This document shows, in pieces, positions 17,002 to 25,783 of a stretch of DNA of 64,000 nt. Every line of letters begins with the position of its first letter. Within the stretch, counting starts at the first letter, position 1. The position numbers and the translations under genes are program-made. The notes below the pieces were generated by a model, which saw nothing but the letters and a program-made list of their open reading frames with translations, was not told where the DNA came from and searched no databases. The stretch is from Vibrio amylolyticus (GTDB lineage Bacteria > Pseudomonadota > Gammaproteobacteria > Enterobacterales > Vibrionaceae). The stretch spans positions 1 through 64,000 of the forward strand of contig NZ_JAJHVV010000008.1 of assembly GCF_023145695.1 (NCBI RefSeq). Reading direction: 5' to 3'.

Positions 17002-17108
17002 TGACCCTTCTTAAGCCGAGGGTCACCTAGCCAACTGACGTTGTTAGTGAACCTCTTTGTTCACACTATATATAAGCCAATTGCAAACTTGCAGTTGGCT
17101 CTTTTTTT
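17002..17108 (+). ncRNA. qrr: Qrr quorum-regulatory small RNA
   Basis: About 107 nt. Stem-loop 1 is GACCCT..AGGGTC (17003-17008/17019-17024). It is followed by the invariant Qrr core beginning CACCTAGCCAACTGACG (from 17025) and running into GTTGTTAGTGAA, which pairs with luxR/hapR, aphA and other target mRNAs together with Hfq. A second hairpin GTGAAC/GTTCAC follows (17047-17064). The intrinsic terminator is AGCCAA..TTGGCT plus seven Ts (17075-17108). The longer first stem-loop is like Qrr2-5 rather than Qrr1, and luxO is not adjacent. Phosphorylated LuxO with sigma-54 should turn it on at low cell density. The copy number cannot be assigned. Confidence 0.95.
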
Positions 17109-17223
17109 GCCTCAATTTTGGTCTTGGTCATAGATTTTATTTCAAATCAGCCATTTTTGATCGCCTTTTTTCCAGCCTTGTTAGTAAAATGATTCATCTT
17201 GCTTATAGATTAAGGTTATTTTG

Positions 17224-18138
17224 ATGGCAACGGATTATCATCAGCGTTTAACCCCTGTTATTCGTCACCTTGAGAAACATTTTAACGACCCACTCAACTT
17301 AGAAGAGGTCGCTAAACTTGCCTGTTTATCTCCCTACCATTTCCATCGAATTTTCAAGGCTGTTACCGGAGAGACGCTTAACGACTATCTAAGACGTCTA
17401 AGACTCGAGCAAGCGGCTAATGCTCTGTTTTACAAAAAGCCCGCGATCACTGCTGTTGCTTTAGAATTTGGTTTTTCAAGCTCCCAAAGCTTGGCAAAAG
17501 CATTCAAACAGTACTTCAACCTCACACCTAGCCAAATTCGCCAATGCGACACCATCGAATCATTTTCAATGCTACTAAAAGACAGCAAGATAGGACACTC
17601 GCTGCGCAAGATTGGACACGATTCAAACAATGCCAATTCATATACTGCTCCTGACCCCACACAAAGGAGTAACACCATGAATAACGACGCTTTAGAAATT
17701 AAAAATTTTGACTCATGCCAGCTTGCCTATGTTCGTGTAACCGGCCCGTACGGTGAAAATTATGAACCTGCCATTGGAAAACTTTATGGCTGGGCAGGGC
17801 CAAATGGCCAAGCTGGAAACACCAATATCTTTATTTATCACGACAATCCTGAAATCACACCAGATGAGAAATGTCGTACCGATATATGTCTATTTATCGA
17901 CAACAATACCGATGTCGGAAATGGGATTGAGACCAAAGCGTTTCCAGGTGGAAAATACGCCGTCGTTCGCACAATGATCACTGACAAGTCACACTATGCA
18001 TCGGCATGGGATTCCCTCATGTCTCAGATTGTTGAGCAGGGTATTGATAGCGATGATCGCCCCTGCTTTGAGCTCTACCACAGCTACGATCATAAAACAG
18101 GGCATGCCGATGTCAGTTTCTGCTCAGCCATCCGTTAA
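17224..18138 (+). CDS. AraC-family regulator with C-terminal GyrI-like domain
   Basis: 304 residues from the ATG at 17224. N-terminal AraC helix-turn-helix pair (about 8-105): LNLEEVAKLACLSPYHFHRIFKAVTGETLNDYLRRLRLEQAA and FGFSSSQSLAKAFKQYF. A linker of about 40 residues follows, then a GyrI-like/effector-binding domain (about 155-304: LAYVRVTGPYGENYEPAIGKLYGWAG; FPGGKYAVVRTMI). This SoxS/Rob-like layout senses small hydrophobic compounds. It lies 115 bases after the qrr terminator on the same strand. A role in quorum sensing is not shown. Confidence 0.9.
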   Translation: MATDYHQRLTPVIRHLEKHFNDPLNLEEVAKLACLSPYHFHRIFKAVTGETLNDYLRRLRLEQAANALFYKKPAITAVALEFGFSSSQSLAKAFKQYFNLTPSQIRQCDTIESFSMLLKDSKIGHSLRKIGHDSNNANSYTAPDPTQRSNTMNNDALEIKNFDSCQLAYVRVTGPYGENYEPAIGKLYGWAGPNGQAGNTNIFIYHDNPEITPDEKCRTDICLFIDNNTDVGNGIETKAFPGGKYAVVRTMITDKSHYASAWDSLMSQIVEQGIDSDDRPCFELYHSYDHKTGHADVSFCSAIR

Positions 18139-18365
18139 CGGCTCCTAATCAGTTAACTAATCTCTCAATTGACCGTCACTGCTCAGGTTTCTACAAGCTT
18201 GTGCAGTGGCTAACCATAAACATGTTCCAAAAGCAGCACCTCAACACTGCTGCAACATTTTTTCAAATACAACACAACATCCAACCAGTTTTACCACACG
18301 CCTTTCTATATTTTTTCAATTAGCCAATCAGTTGATTTAATTGACAATTAACACATTAAGGTTTT

Positions 18366-18381
18366 GCGCAAACGTTTTTAT
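18366..18381. promoter_or_regulatory. candidate PurR operator upstream of codBA
   Basis: GCGCAAACGTTTTTAT closely matches the PurR consensus aCGcAAACGTTTTCgT, with the central CAAACGTTT intact. It lies about 100 bases before codB. E. coli codBA is repressed by PurR, so the placement is sensible. Confidence 0.65.
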
Positions 18382-18481
18382 CTATCGTCATCTATTGACT
18401 CATAGTTTTTTGGCATCATAATCCTCGCGTTTGCCTGCAATTTGGCTACTATTTTTACTAAATAATGTTGTGGAGAAAAAG

Positions 18482-19723
18482 ATGTCTGCTGATAATAACT
18501 ACAGTCTCGGGCCGGTTCCATCATCGGCTAGAAAGGGAGTATTATCCCTAACCATGGTAATGCTCGGGCTTACTTTCTTCTCTGCAAGCATGTGGACCGG
18601 CGGTTCGCTAGGAACTGGGCTCTCTTTCAACGATTTCTTCCTAGCCGTTCTTGTTGGTAACCTAATTCTTGGTATCTACACTTCGGCACTTGGCTACATT
18701 GGTGCGTCTACTGGCCTTTCCACTCATCTACTCGCTCGCTTCTCTTTTGGTTCGAAAGGTTCATGGTTACCTTCTGCGCTGCTAGGTGGGACTCAAGTTG
18801 GCTGGTTTGGTGTTGGCGTTGCGATGTTTGCTATTCCCGTTCACAAAGCAACAGGCATTGATACAAACACATTGATTATTGTCTCTGGCCTATTAATGAC
18901 CGCAACGGTTTATTTTGGTATTTCGGCGCTGATGGTGTTATCGGCGATCGCTGTTCCAGCCATTGCACTACTAGGCGGATTCTCGGTATTTCAAGCGGTT
19001 GAGAGTGTTGGCGGTGTTGCTGAGCTGCAAAAAGTTCAACCAGAGCAACCTATCGATTTCTCAATTGCACTGGCTATGGTCGTCGGTTCATTCATCAGTG
19101 CGGGCACGTTAACTGCTGATTTTGTTCGTTTTGGTAAAAAACCAGCCAATGCCGTTCTAATCACCATGATTGCCTTCTTCATTGGTAATTCACTGATGTT
19201 TATTTTTGGCGCAGCAGGTGCAGCGGTAACTGGTCAATCAGACATCTCTGAAGTCATGATAGCTCAAGGTCTATTGATTCCAGCCATCATCGTTCTTGGT
19301 TTGAACATTTGGACGACCAACGACAATGCACTTTATGCATCAGGCCTTGGCTTTTCAAATATCACCGGACTATCAAGTAAATACCTTTCTATGGCGAATG
19401 GTGTAATTGGTACGTTGTGTGCGCTTTGGCTTTACAACAATTTTGTCGGTTGGCTAACCTTCCTGTCACTTGCTATTCCACCAATTGGCGGCGTGATCAT
19501 CACAGATTTCATCATCAACCGTAAACGTTACCAAAACTTTGCTGAAATGGAGTTTAAGACCATTAACTGGGCAGGTATCATTGCTGTCGTTATTGGCGTT
19601 TCAGCGGGACACTTTTTACCCGGTGTTGTCCCTGTAAATGCGGTTCTTGGCGGTGCACTTAGCTACCTCGTTTTAAACGCTCTACTAAATAAAGAGACGC
19701 AAGCTGAAAAATCAGTAGCGTAA
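18482..19723 (+). CDS. codB: cytosine permease CodB
   Basis: 413 residues from the ATG at 18482 after GGAG; the open frame begins 17 codons earlier without support. About 12 transmembrane helices of the NCS1 family. Recognisable segments: SADNNYSLGPVPSSARKGVLSLTMVMLGLTFFSASMWTGG and IPPIGGVIITDFIINRKRY. Imports cytosine in symport with a cation. It is followed after nine bases by codA and preceded by a PurR-like box, the same layout as E. coli codBA. Confidence 0.93.
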   Translation: MSADNNYSLGPVPSSARKGVLSLTMVMLGLTFFSASMWTGGSLGTGLSFNDFFLAVLVGNLILGIYTSALGYIGASTGLSTHLLARFSFGSKGSWLPSALLGGTQVGWFGVGVAMFAIPVHKATGIDTNTLIIVSGLLMTATVYFGISALMVLSAIAVPAIALLGGFSVFQAVESVGGVAELQKVQPEQPIDFSIALAMVVGSFISAGTLTADFVRFGKKPANAVLITMIAFFIGNSLMFIFGAAGAAVTGQSDISEVMIAQGLLIPAIIVLGLNIWTTNDNALYASGLGFSNITGLSSKYLSMANGVIGTLCALWLYNNFVGWLTFLSLAIPPIGGVIITDFIINRKRYQNFAEMEFKTINWAGIIAVVIGVSAGHFLPGVVPVNAVLGGALSYLVLNALLNKETQAEKSVA

Positions 19724-19732
19724 GGAATAATA

Positions 19733-21010
19733 ATGACAACCTTGCTGATCGAAAACGCTCGACTAAATAACTCGCAAAAGCTAAATAAAATTCTTATTGA
19801 AGATGGGAAGATCTCTCGTATCTTTGATAACCATGAAACAACAAACCAGAGCATAGAAACACTTGATGCCCAAGGTGGTATTGCTGTCGCTCCATTCTGT
19901 GAGCCTCATATTCACCTTGATACCACACAAACCGCAGGGGAGCCAAGTTGGAATATCTCCGGCACGCTGTTTGAAGGCATTGAGCGCTGGTCTGAGCGCA
20001 AGCAAACCCTTTCTATTGAAGATGTAAAGTCACGAGCAAAGCAAACGCTAAAATGGCAAATCGCTAACGGTGTGCAACATGTAAGAACACACGTTGACGT
20101 CTCTGACCCAACGCTTATCGCCCTAAAAGCGATGGTTGAAGTTCGAGAAGAGATGAAACAGTGGGTCGATATTCAGATTGTGGCTTTTCCACAAGAAGGG
20201 ATTCTTTCTTACCCAAATGGCAAGGAACTTCTTGAAGAAGCAGTTCAACTTGGTGCGGACGTTATTGGTGCCATCCCTCACTTCGAATTCACACGCGAAT
20301 ACGGTGTTGAGTCACTGCACTACGTCTTCGAATTAGCAAGAAAGTATGACCGCTTAATTGACGTTCACTGTGATGAAATTGACGATGAGCAATCACGTTT
20401 TGTTGAAACGCTAGCCGCACTTGCTCATAAATTTGAAATGGGCCATAAAGTCACAGCAAGCCACACTACTGCAATGGGGTCATACAACGGCGCTTACGCA
20501 TCGCGCTTATTCCGCCTACTAAAAATGTCAGGCATCAACTTTGTCGCAAACCCACTGGTAAACATTCACCTACAAGGCCGCTTTGACGATTATCCGAAAC
20601 GCCGTGGTGTGACGCGAGTGAAAGAGATGTTAGCCGCAAATATTAACGTCTGCTTTGGTCATGATGATGTGTTTGATCCATGGTATCCATTAGGTACGGC
20701 TAACATGCTTCAAGTTCTGCATATGGGGCTGCATGTTTGCCAAGTGATGGGCTATGACCAAATCAATAACTCACTGGATTTAATCAGCACGAATTCAGCG
20801 CGTACATTGAACATTCAAGATCGTCATGGTATTGAAGAAGGGAAGCCAGGAAGCCTACTGATACTGCCTGCTGAGAATGGTTTTGATGCGGTACGTCGCC
20901 AAGTACCTGTTCGCTACTCCATCCGAAACGGTAAAGTGATCGCTGAAACGAAACCTGCTGAGACAATCATCAACCTTGAGCAGTCTGAACCGGTCACGTT
21001 CAAGCGTTAA
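19733..21010 (+). CDS. codA: cytosine deaminase CodA
   Basis: 425 residues, very close to E. coli CodA by eye. Metal-site residues: HIH in [13 protein letters not shown], His in [15 protein letters not shown], His in [15 protein letters not shown] and Asp in [18 protein letters not shown]. Converts cytosine to uracil and ammonia in the cytoplasm. Second gene of codBA, ending before a bidirectional terminator at 21036-21085. Confidence 0.96.
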   Translation: MTTLLIENARLNNSQKLNKILIEDGKISRIFDNHETTNQSIETLDAQGGIAVAPFCEPHIHLDTTQTAGEPSWNISGTLFEGIERWSERKQTLSIEDVKSRAKQTLKWQIANGVQHVRTHVDVSDPTLIALKAMVEVREEMKQWVDIQIVAFPQEGILSYPNGKELLEEAVQLGADVIGAIPHFEFTREYGVESLHYVFELARKYDRLIDVHCDEIDDEQSRFVETLAALAHKFEMGHKVTASHTTAMGSYNGAYASRLFRLLKMSGINFVANPLVNIHLQGRFDDYPKRRGVTRVKEMLAANINVCFGHDDVFDPWYPLGTANMLQVLHMGLHVCQVMGYDQINNSLDLISTNSARTLNIQDRHGIEEGKPGSLLILPAENGFDAVRRQVPVRYSIRNGKVIAETKPAETIINLEQSEPVTFKR

Positions 21011-21035
21011 ATAAGAAGAATTAGTTTATAAATAC

Positions 21036-21085
21036 AAAAAAGGGAAATGAGGTTTACTATTGCCAGTAACGTCATTTCCCTTTTT
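21036..21085. terminator. bidirectional terminator between codA and the convergent gene
   Basis: AAAAAGGGAAATGA (21037-21050) pairs with TCATTTCCCTTTTT (21072-21085). T-runs are present on both strands, so it can serve codBA and the gene at 21099-21599. Confidence 0.85.
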
Positions 21086-21098
21086 ATTATGTACTTTC

Positions 21099-21599
21099 CT
21101 AAAACGGTACTTCAACCTGCATCATGACGTCACCGTCGTACTTATCATGCCAGCGATAGTCTAAACGCATGCGAGGTTGGCCTGACTTCTTATCGCCAAA
21201 CCCGACACTAAACTGAACACCATGGCTCATTAGCCACTCTTCTGTGCTCATAGAGCTGACTTGGTCTTCAAGAACTTGAGGCATCCATATGCCTAAGCCA
21301 AAATAATTAGACGAAATACTCTGTGTTAGCATTGGATCAGACGCAGACTCCAATACCCAATCATCCCAATAAGAACCAATGGTTGTTGGCTCTTCATCAA
21401 AAACATGACTCAAGGCGACCCACTGTTTTCTCGCGTAGTTTACTGTTTCGTCGACAGAAAAACAGACACCATTATTACTACTATCACTTAATACTATTGA
21501 GTCAACACGATAATTCGGTGAAGATTCAAAAAGATCACACGCATTAACTCCAAAAGGAGCAATGACCAGCAATGACAATACTGCTGTTTTGAGGTTCAT
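21099..21599 (-). CDS. exported hypothetical protein
   Basis: 166 residues with a signal peptide (MNLKTAVLSLLVIAPFGVNACDLF; the Cys at 21 after VNA may be the first mature residues rather than a lipobox). The mature part is rich in Trp, Tyr and Ser with beta character, and ends MRLDYRWHDKYDGDVMMQVEVPF, which ends in Phe like an outer-membrane strand. I do not recognise a family. Periplasmic or outer-membrane location is likely. Confidence 0.7.
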   Translation of the reverse strand: MNLKTAVLSLLVIAPFGVNACDLFESSPNYRVDSIVLSDSSNNGVCFSVDETVNYARKQWVALSHVFDEEPTTIGSYWDDWVLESASDPMLTQSISSNYFGLGIWMPQVLEDQVSSMSTEEWLMSHGVQFSVGFGDKKSGQPRMRLDYRWHDKYDGDVMMQVEVPF

Positions 21600-21636
21600 T
21601 TACTCTTTCCAGATACACCATTCTGTAACGTATTGT

Positions 21637-22149
21637 CTAATATACTGATAATTCTTTCAATAATTTAGCCACTTTTTGTGTGGTTAAACCTTCAATACTG
21701 GAACCATGAGCAAGTTTTGTTCGTATGTCTGTGCTGCGTATCTTCACTTTTTCAGGGCAAGCCAGTACATTCCAGCGCGTTAAAATCTCTTGCGACTTAT
21801 AAAACTTACCAAAATTCAATAGATTATCTGGGCCCACAACGAAAGTAAGTTCACTCCCTGGGTGTTGTTTTTCTAACGCTTCAAGGACAGCAAAAGTTGT
21901 CACTGATTGATCAGGCTGAAAGAGTGCTTCTTCAACCTCACTGCGTTTAACATTATTCACCGATAGATCATCAATAAACGCATCGACCAACTGGCAGCGA
22001 ATACCATAATCAAGCATCTCTTTGCCCCAAGCATGGGAAATACTCGGAATAAGCAATACTCGTTCAAAATGTGCGAGCGACTCAATCACACTCTTATGCC
22101 CAAGGCTTGGTGGATTAAACGCACTCCCAAAAACCGCTATTTTGCTCAT
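21637..22149 (-). CDS. NadD/NMN adenylyltransferase-like nucleotidyltransferase
   Basis: 170 residues of the nucleotidyltransferase fold. The N-terminus KIAVFGSAFNPPSLGHKSVIESLAHF is the NadD-type G.FNPP..GH loop, but the first His of the HxGH motif is Ser (SLGH). VVGPDNLLNFGKFYKSQEILTRW and the C-terminal IRSTDIRTKL (the SST.IR-type motif) are conserved. It should transfer AMP to nicotinate or nicotinamide mononucleotide. It is divergent from nadE, so a role in NAD synthesis or salvage is likely. It is shorter than E. coli NadD (about 213). It could be an NMN-specific paralogue. Confidence 0.75.
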   Translation of the reverse strand: MSKIAVFGSAFNPPSLGHKSVIESLAHFERVLLIPSISHAWGKEMLDYGIRCQLVDAFIDDLSVNNVKRSEVEEALFQPDQSVTTFAVLEALEKQHPGSELTFVVGPDNLLNFGKFYKSQEILTRWNVLACPEKVKIRSTDIRTKLAHGSSIEGLTTQKVAKLLKELSVY

Positions 22150-22223
22150 TTTATTTCCTATCCATTCACGAAAACTGTTTTCTCGGTTTTCTCACACCAT
22201 GATTAAGGTATGATAATACTAAA

Positions 22224-22241
22224 TAACCTGAATTCAGGTTA
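22224..22241. promoter_or_regulatory. perfect 18-bp palindrome between the nucleotidyltransferase gene and nadE
   Basis: TAACCTGAATTCAGGTTA is exactly self-complementary and lies in the shared promoter region, 42 bases before the nadE start and 75 from the divergent gene. Its symmetry suggests a binding site for a dimeric regulator of NAD genes. I cannot name the regulator from sequence. Confidence 0.6.
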
Positions 22242-22282
22242 ACAACAATTTGAATTTATATGCTTGCAGGAAAGGTACACTA

Positions 22283-23116
22283 ATGGAACAGATAATCCGT
22301 GATGAAATGCGCGTGCTCCCATCAATTGATCCTAATTTTGAGATTTCGAGACGCGTCGAATTTATAAAAACTAAACTGCAGCAATCTGGCTGCAAATCTT
22401 TAGTTCTGGGTATCAGTGGTGGCGTCGACTCTACTACTTGTGGGCGCTTAGCACAGTTGGCTGTTAATGAGCTAAATGAACAGTCATCAAGTGACGATTA
22501 TCAGTTTATCGCCGTCAGATTGCCTTATGGTGAGCAAAAAGATGAAGATGAAGCTCAGCTCGCATTATCTTTTATCAAACCAACCCAGTCTGTTTCTGTC
22601 AATATTAAGCAAGGCGTTGATGGCGTTCATGCTGCAACTCATACCGCTCTTGAAGGCACAGGGTTACTGCCACAAGATCAAGCTAAGATCGACTTTGTAA
22701 AAGGCAATGTAAAAGCGCGTGCCCGTATGGTCGCTCAATACGAAATCGCAGGCTATGTGGGCGGCCTAGTATTAGGTACCGATCATTCTGCCGAAAACAT
22801 CACGGGGTTCTACACCAAGTTTGGTGACGGTGCTTGCGATTTAGCGCCACTCTTTGGCTTAAACAAACGCCAAGTTCGTGAACTAGCAGATACGTTAGGT
22901 GCGCCTGAGTTGCTCGTTAAAAAAGTACCTACTGCAGACTTGGAAGAGCTTGATCCACAGAAAGCAGATGAAGCGGCGCTAGGGCTGAGCTACGATCAAA
23001 TTGATGACTTTTTGGAAGGTAAAGAAGTGAGTAAAGAAGCGTCTGATCGTTTGGTTCATATCTACACAGTGACGCAACATAAGCGCCTGCCTATACCGAC
23101 GATTTACGACCAGTGA
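22283..23116 (+). CDS. nadE: NH3-dependent NAD+ synthetase NadE
   Basis: 277 residues from the ATG at 22283, following an AGGAAAGG ribosome-binding site. The ATP pyrophosphatase loop [17 protein letters not shown] is at about 48-64. [18 protein letters not shown] [42 protein letters not shown] and the closing [11 protein letters not shown] are typical of NadE. No glutaminase domain is attached, so ammonia is the nitrogen donor. Catalyses the last step of NAD synthesis (deamido-NAD to NAD). Confidence 0.96.
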   Translation: MEQIIRDEMRVLPSIDPNFEISRRVEFIKTKLQQSGCKSLVLGISGGVDSTTCGRLAQLAVNELNEQSSSDDYQFIAVRLPYGEQKDEDEAQLALSFIKPTQSVSVNIKQGVDGVHAATHTALEGTGLLPQDQAKIDFVKGNVKARARMVAQYEIAGYVGGLVLGTDHSAENITGFYTKFGDGACDLAPLFGLNKRQVRELADTLGAPELLVKKVPTADLEELDPQKADEAALGLSYDQIDDFLEGKEVSKEASDRLVHIYTVTQHKRLPIPTIYDQ

Positions 23117-23164
23117 AGATAGATGCTAACCATTATCTTGGTTAGTAATCACTAGGCATAAAAC

Positions 23165-23200
23165 AATAAAACCTTGCTGTTATTAGCAAGGTTTTATTTA
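23165..23200. terminator. bidirectional terminator after nadE
   Basis: AATAAAACCTTGCT (23165-23178) and AGCAAGGTTTTATT (23185-23198) form a perfect 14-bp stem with a six-base loop and A/T runs on both sides. It serves nadE and the convergent curli operon. Confidence 0.85.
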
Positions 23201-23520
23201 ACGATACAATCTTGGTCAATTATAAACTCAGTTTTCCTTCCGTCTGCATCGTAAATAACGTTAATGGGAAACTGTGCCACATTCATGCTGTAGTTTAATT
23301 TGGAACCTTTACTAACAGTGCTGGACATCCGGTTACCTGAATCGGAACGCAACTGTACCTTTCCAGATGAGTCACTCGTGGTAACAAGTAGTCTGATAAA
23401 AGAGTCTTGTTCACTGCACGCAATAGAAAGGCCTCTATGCTCTATCATAGGTTCACTTCCTGACGCTGATGTTGAGATGAATACAGCGGTGCTGAGCACC
23501 GCTTTTTTAACGTTTAGCAT
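23194..23520 (-). CDS. small exported protein in the csgC position of the curli operon
   Basis: 108 residues with a signal peptide (MLNVKKAVLSTAVFISTSASG). The mature part is about 85 residues of beta character with two Cys (SIACSEQ and DQDCIVK), which could form a disulfide. It is the last gene of csgB-csgA-x, 23 bases after the curlin gene. In E. coli this place is held by csgC, which encodes a periplasmic inhibitor of premature curlin assembly. I see no clear sequence match to CsgC, so the role rests on position, size and export. Confidence 0.6.
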   Translation of the reverse strand: MLNVKKAVLSTAVFISTSASGSEPMIEHRGLSIACSEQDSFIRLLVTTSDSSGKVQLRSDSGNRMSSTVSKGSKLNYSMNVAQFPINVIYDADGRKTEFIIDQDCIVK

Positions 23521-23543
23521 AATGTTGCAAAAGTCGTGGTGAC

Positions 23544-24758
23544 TTATCGTTGTACAATAGTAACAGAGTTATAATCAGAACCCGTTAAGCTAACATTTGC
23601 CCAGTCTTGAGAAGTTTGTTCAATGTAAATGCCACCACGTACATCATTGTGATTAGAGTCAATTAGGTTAACAGTAGCCCCTGAACGCTCAGAGTTCTGT
23701 AGAACTTTAATCAAGTTATCGTCTGAGTCAGCTAGATCCACAATAGCAGTATTGTTTGTTTTTTGAGCCACAACAATTCGGTTATCATCAGAACCTACTA
23801 AGTCAATATCAGCACTATCTCTGCGTGCTTGCGTCACCTTAATATTGTTGTCATCAGAGTTATCTAAAGTTACAAACGCTCCATTGTCACCATGATAGTT
23901 ATTTCTATTTTGATCTACATTGATGACATTATGGTCAGAGGCAGTTAGATCAACATCAGCTTTGTTAAACTTAGACTCAGAGTTTTGCACAATAGATATT
24001 CTGTTGTCATCAGACTCTGTTAGATCAATATACGCTTCGTCACCGTAAGTTTGCGTAACTTCTACACGATTTCGACTTGAATCAGCCATATTTAGCTCAG
24101 TCAGGTTCCACTCTGCTTGAGTAATTGTCACTACATTTTGGTCTGAACCATTACTTAAATCAACGTAAGCACCGCCGAAATGACCTTCATTACGTGAAGT
24201 CTGAGCAATTGTTACTCTATTGTCATCTGAATCAGAGATAGCAACTTCGGTATTGTTATTTTGACCTTGGGTGATACTCAATCTGTTATCGTCTGCGCTT
24301 GTTAGGCTAACAACCGCTGCATTGTTTGTAGCTTCAGATGTACCATGCTGCTCAATATAAACTCTATTATCATCAGAATTACCAATAACCTTGACCTGAG
24401 CATCGTCACTTTCACCCATCTGCTGCAACTCAACATAGTTGTCGTCAACGTCGCCGTCCATTTTTACAAAGCCTTCATTTAAAGAGCTTGCTTGATCAAT
24501 CACAACTGTGTTGTCTTCACCACCTTTAACATCAACAACAGCGGTATTACCATCTAGCCCATAAGGAGAGGTGCTCGTTTGCGATATCTTTACCGTGTTG
24601 TCTTTGGTGCTGGACAATTTAACATCAGCTTGATTATCTTCATATTGAGAGTTCACAAATGAACTCAGATCATCAATAGCAGCTTCGTTGCCAGAAGATG
24701 CCAATGCACTGCCAGATACTAATGCTACTGAGATAGCAATCGCTAGTTGTTTTTTCAT
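23544..24758 (-). CDS. csgA: large repeat curlin (CsgA-type amyloid subunit)
   Basis: 404 residues, against about 151 for E. coli CsgA. Signal peptide about 1-20 (ALVSGSALASSG). From about residue 45 to the end there are 15 curlin-like repeats of 22-31 residues, typified by VDLTESDDNRISIVQ, IDLVGSDDNRIVVAQ and VSLTGSDYNSVTIVQ. The Asn and Gln positions of the curlin ladder are kept, but the usual GxGN turn is replaced by S-D-D-N, so the protein is strongly acidic. Expected to be secreted through CsgG and to polymerise on CsgB as extracellular curli. Downstream of csgB with an AGGACG ribosome-binding site. Confidence 0.85.
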   Translation of the reverse strand: MKKQLAIAISVALVSGSALASSGNEAAIDDLSSFVNSQYEDNQADVKLSSTKDNTVKISQTSTSPYGLDGNTAVVDVKGGEDNTVVIDQASSLNEGFVKMDGDVDDNYVELQQMGESDDAQVKVIGNSDDNRVYIEQHGTSEATNNAAVVSLTSADDNRLSITQGQNNNTEVAISDSDDNRVTIAQTSRNEGHFGGAYVDLSNGSDQNVVTITQAEWNLTELNMADSSRNRVEVTQTYGDEAYIDLTESDDNRISIVQNSESKFNKADVDLTASDHNVINVDQNRNNYHGDNGAFVTLDNSDDNNIKVTQARRDSADIDLVGSDDNRIVVAQKTNNTAIVDLADSDDNLIKVLQNSERSGATVNLIDSNHNDVRGGIYIEQTSQDWANVSLTGSDYNSVTIVQR

Positions 24759-24818
24759 AATAAACGTCCTTTTATCCTAATACTCTATTGTTTAGTTGTT
24801 TAGCTGTTAAGTATTCAG

Positions 24819-25394
24819 TTACTGCTCAATACTGATGTTTCTTTTCATACTACTTTCAATTACAAAAGTCGCATCACCTGACTGATTAATGCTGTAGTCA
24901 GATCCGCGAAAGTCGATAATTCTTGTATAGTTACCACCATTCGACTGGGTCAAATTGACATTCCCTGAAATTCCAAATTGAGTTATATCTGCTCTATTGA
25001 AATCACCGTCTTGAATTATGTATGCCTCATGCCAATATCCCAACTGATTCAGCTTTGCCTCATTCGCGCCATTTCTTTGCTCGATCACTGCGATATTTCC
25101 CGACCCAATCTGATTCAAAAAAACTTCACTTCCTGATGCATTTGTCATTGACACTTTAGCTTTGTTGCTTCCATAACCAATTTGAACCTGCGTGACTACA
25201 ACCTGACTATTGTGTGTATTACTTAGACTAACTTCTGCATAGTTGTTATAGGCAACATCAAGCTCAGAAAAACCATCTAGGTCTAAGTCACTGAATGAGT
25301 CTGTTGTATAATTAGGTGCTGCTGATACTGCCCCCGACAAAAGCAGGGTGGTAGTTAGAGCAATTGAGCCAACCTTCACTAAATCGAATCTCAT
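24819..25394 (-). CDS. csgB: curlin nucleator CsgB-type protein
   Basis: 191 residues from the ATG at 25394; GGGAGAAAG lies just before it. Signal peptide about 1-26 (LLLSGAVSAAPN). Residues about 85-191 hold curlin repeats close to the canonical form: NQIGSGNIAVIEQRNGANEAKLNQLG and DGDFNRADITQFGISGNVNLTQ. It ends MKRNISIEQ, a basic last repeat as in CsgB, which anchors and nucleates CsgA at the cell surface. First gene of the csgBA operon, divergent from csgEFG. Confidence 0.85.
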   Translation of the reverse strand: MRFDLVKVGSIALTTTLLLSGAVSAAPNYTTDSFSDLDLDGFSELDVAYNNYAEVSLSNTHNSQVVVTQVQIGYGSNKAKVSMTNASGSEVFLNQIGSGNIAVIEQRNGANEAKLNQLGYWHEAYIIQDGDFNRADITQFGISGNVNLTQSNGGNYTRIIDFRGSDYSINQSGDATFVIESSMKRNISIEQ

Positions 25395-25783
25395 CACTTT
25401 CTCCCTGCTCCGTAGCGTTAAAGTGTTCTCAATGAACGAGGGATATTATTGGTTTTTAGATGCTAAGCAGCAATAAACTTTGAATTGAATATAGGGGATA
25501 AATGATTTTCTTTTGATTGAATAATCATAAATATATTAGTAATAATTAATAAGATTTAAAACACCAAATTAGCACTAAAGTTTATTTACATTATAAATAC
25601 TAACAAAGCCAAAAATCGCACTTATATCCCCCCCCTAAAGAGGCTATCTCAATAATGAGATTATAATATTTAACTAGATCAATAAAATTTTATTCGATTG
25701 ATATGGCGTCAATATATATTTAGTATCACTCCTTGGATGGAGAGTACCTAACATTATTTATGCGTTCCGATTCGGTGAGCAGT
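25395..25783. other. divergent promoter region of csgBA and csgEFG
   Basis: About 390 bases, very AT-rich (for example TAATAATTAATAAGATTTAAAAC), between the two curli operons. No gene is seen. A run of nine Cs lies near 25629. It must hold both promoters and is the expected site for CsgD and H-NS-like control, but I cannot mark single sites. Confidence 0.6.
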
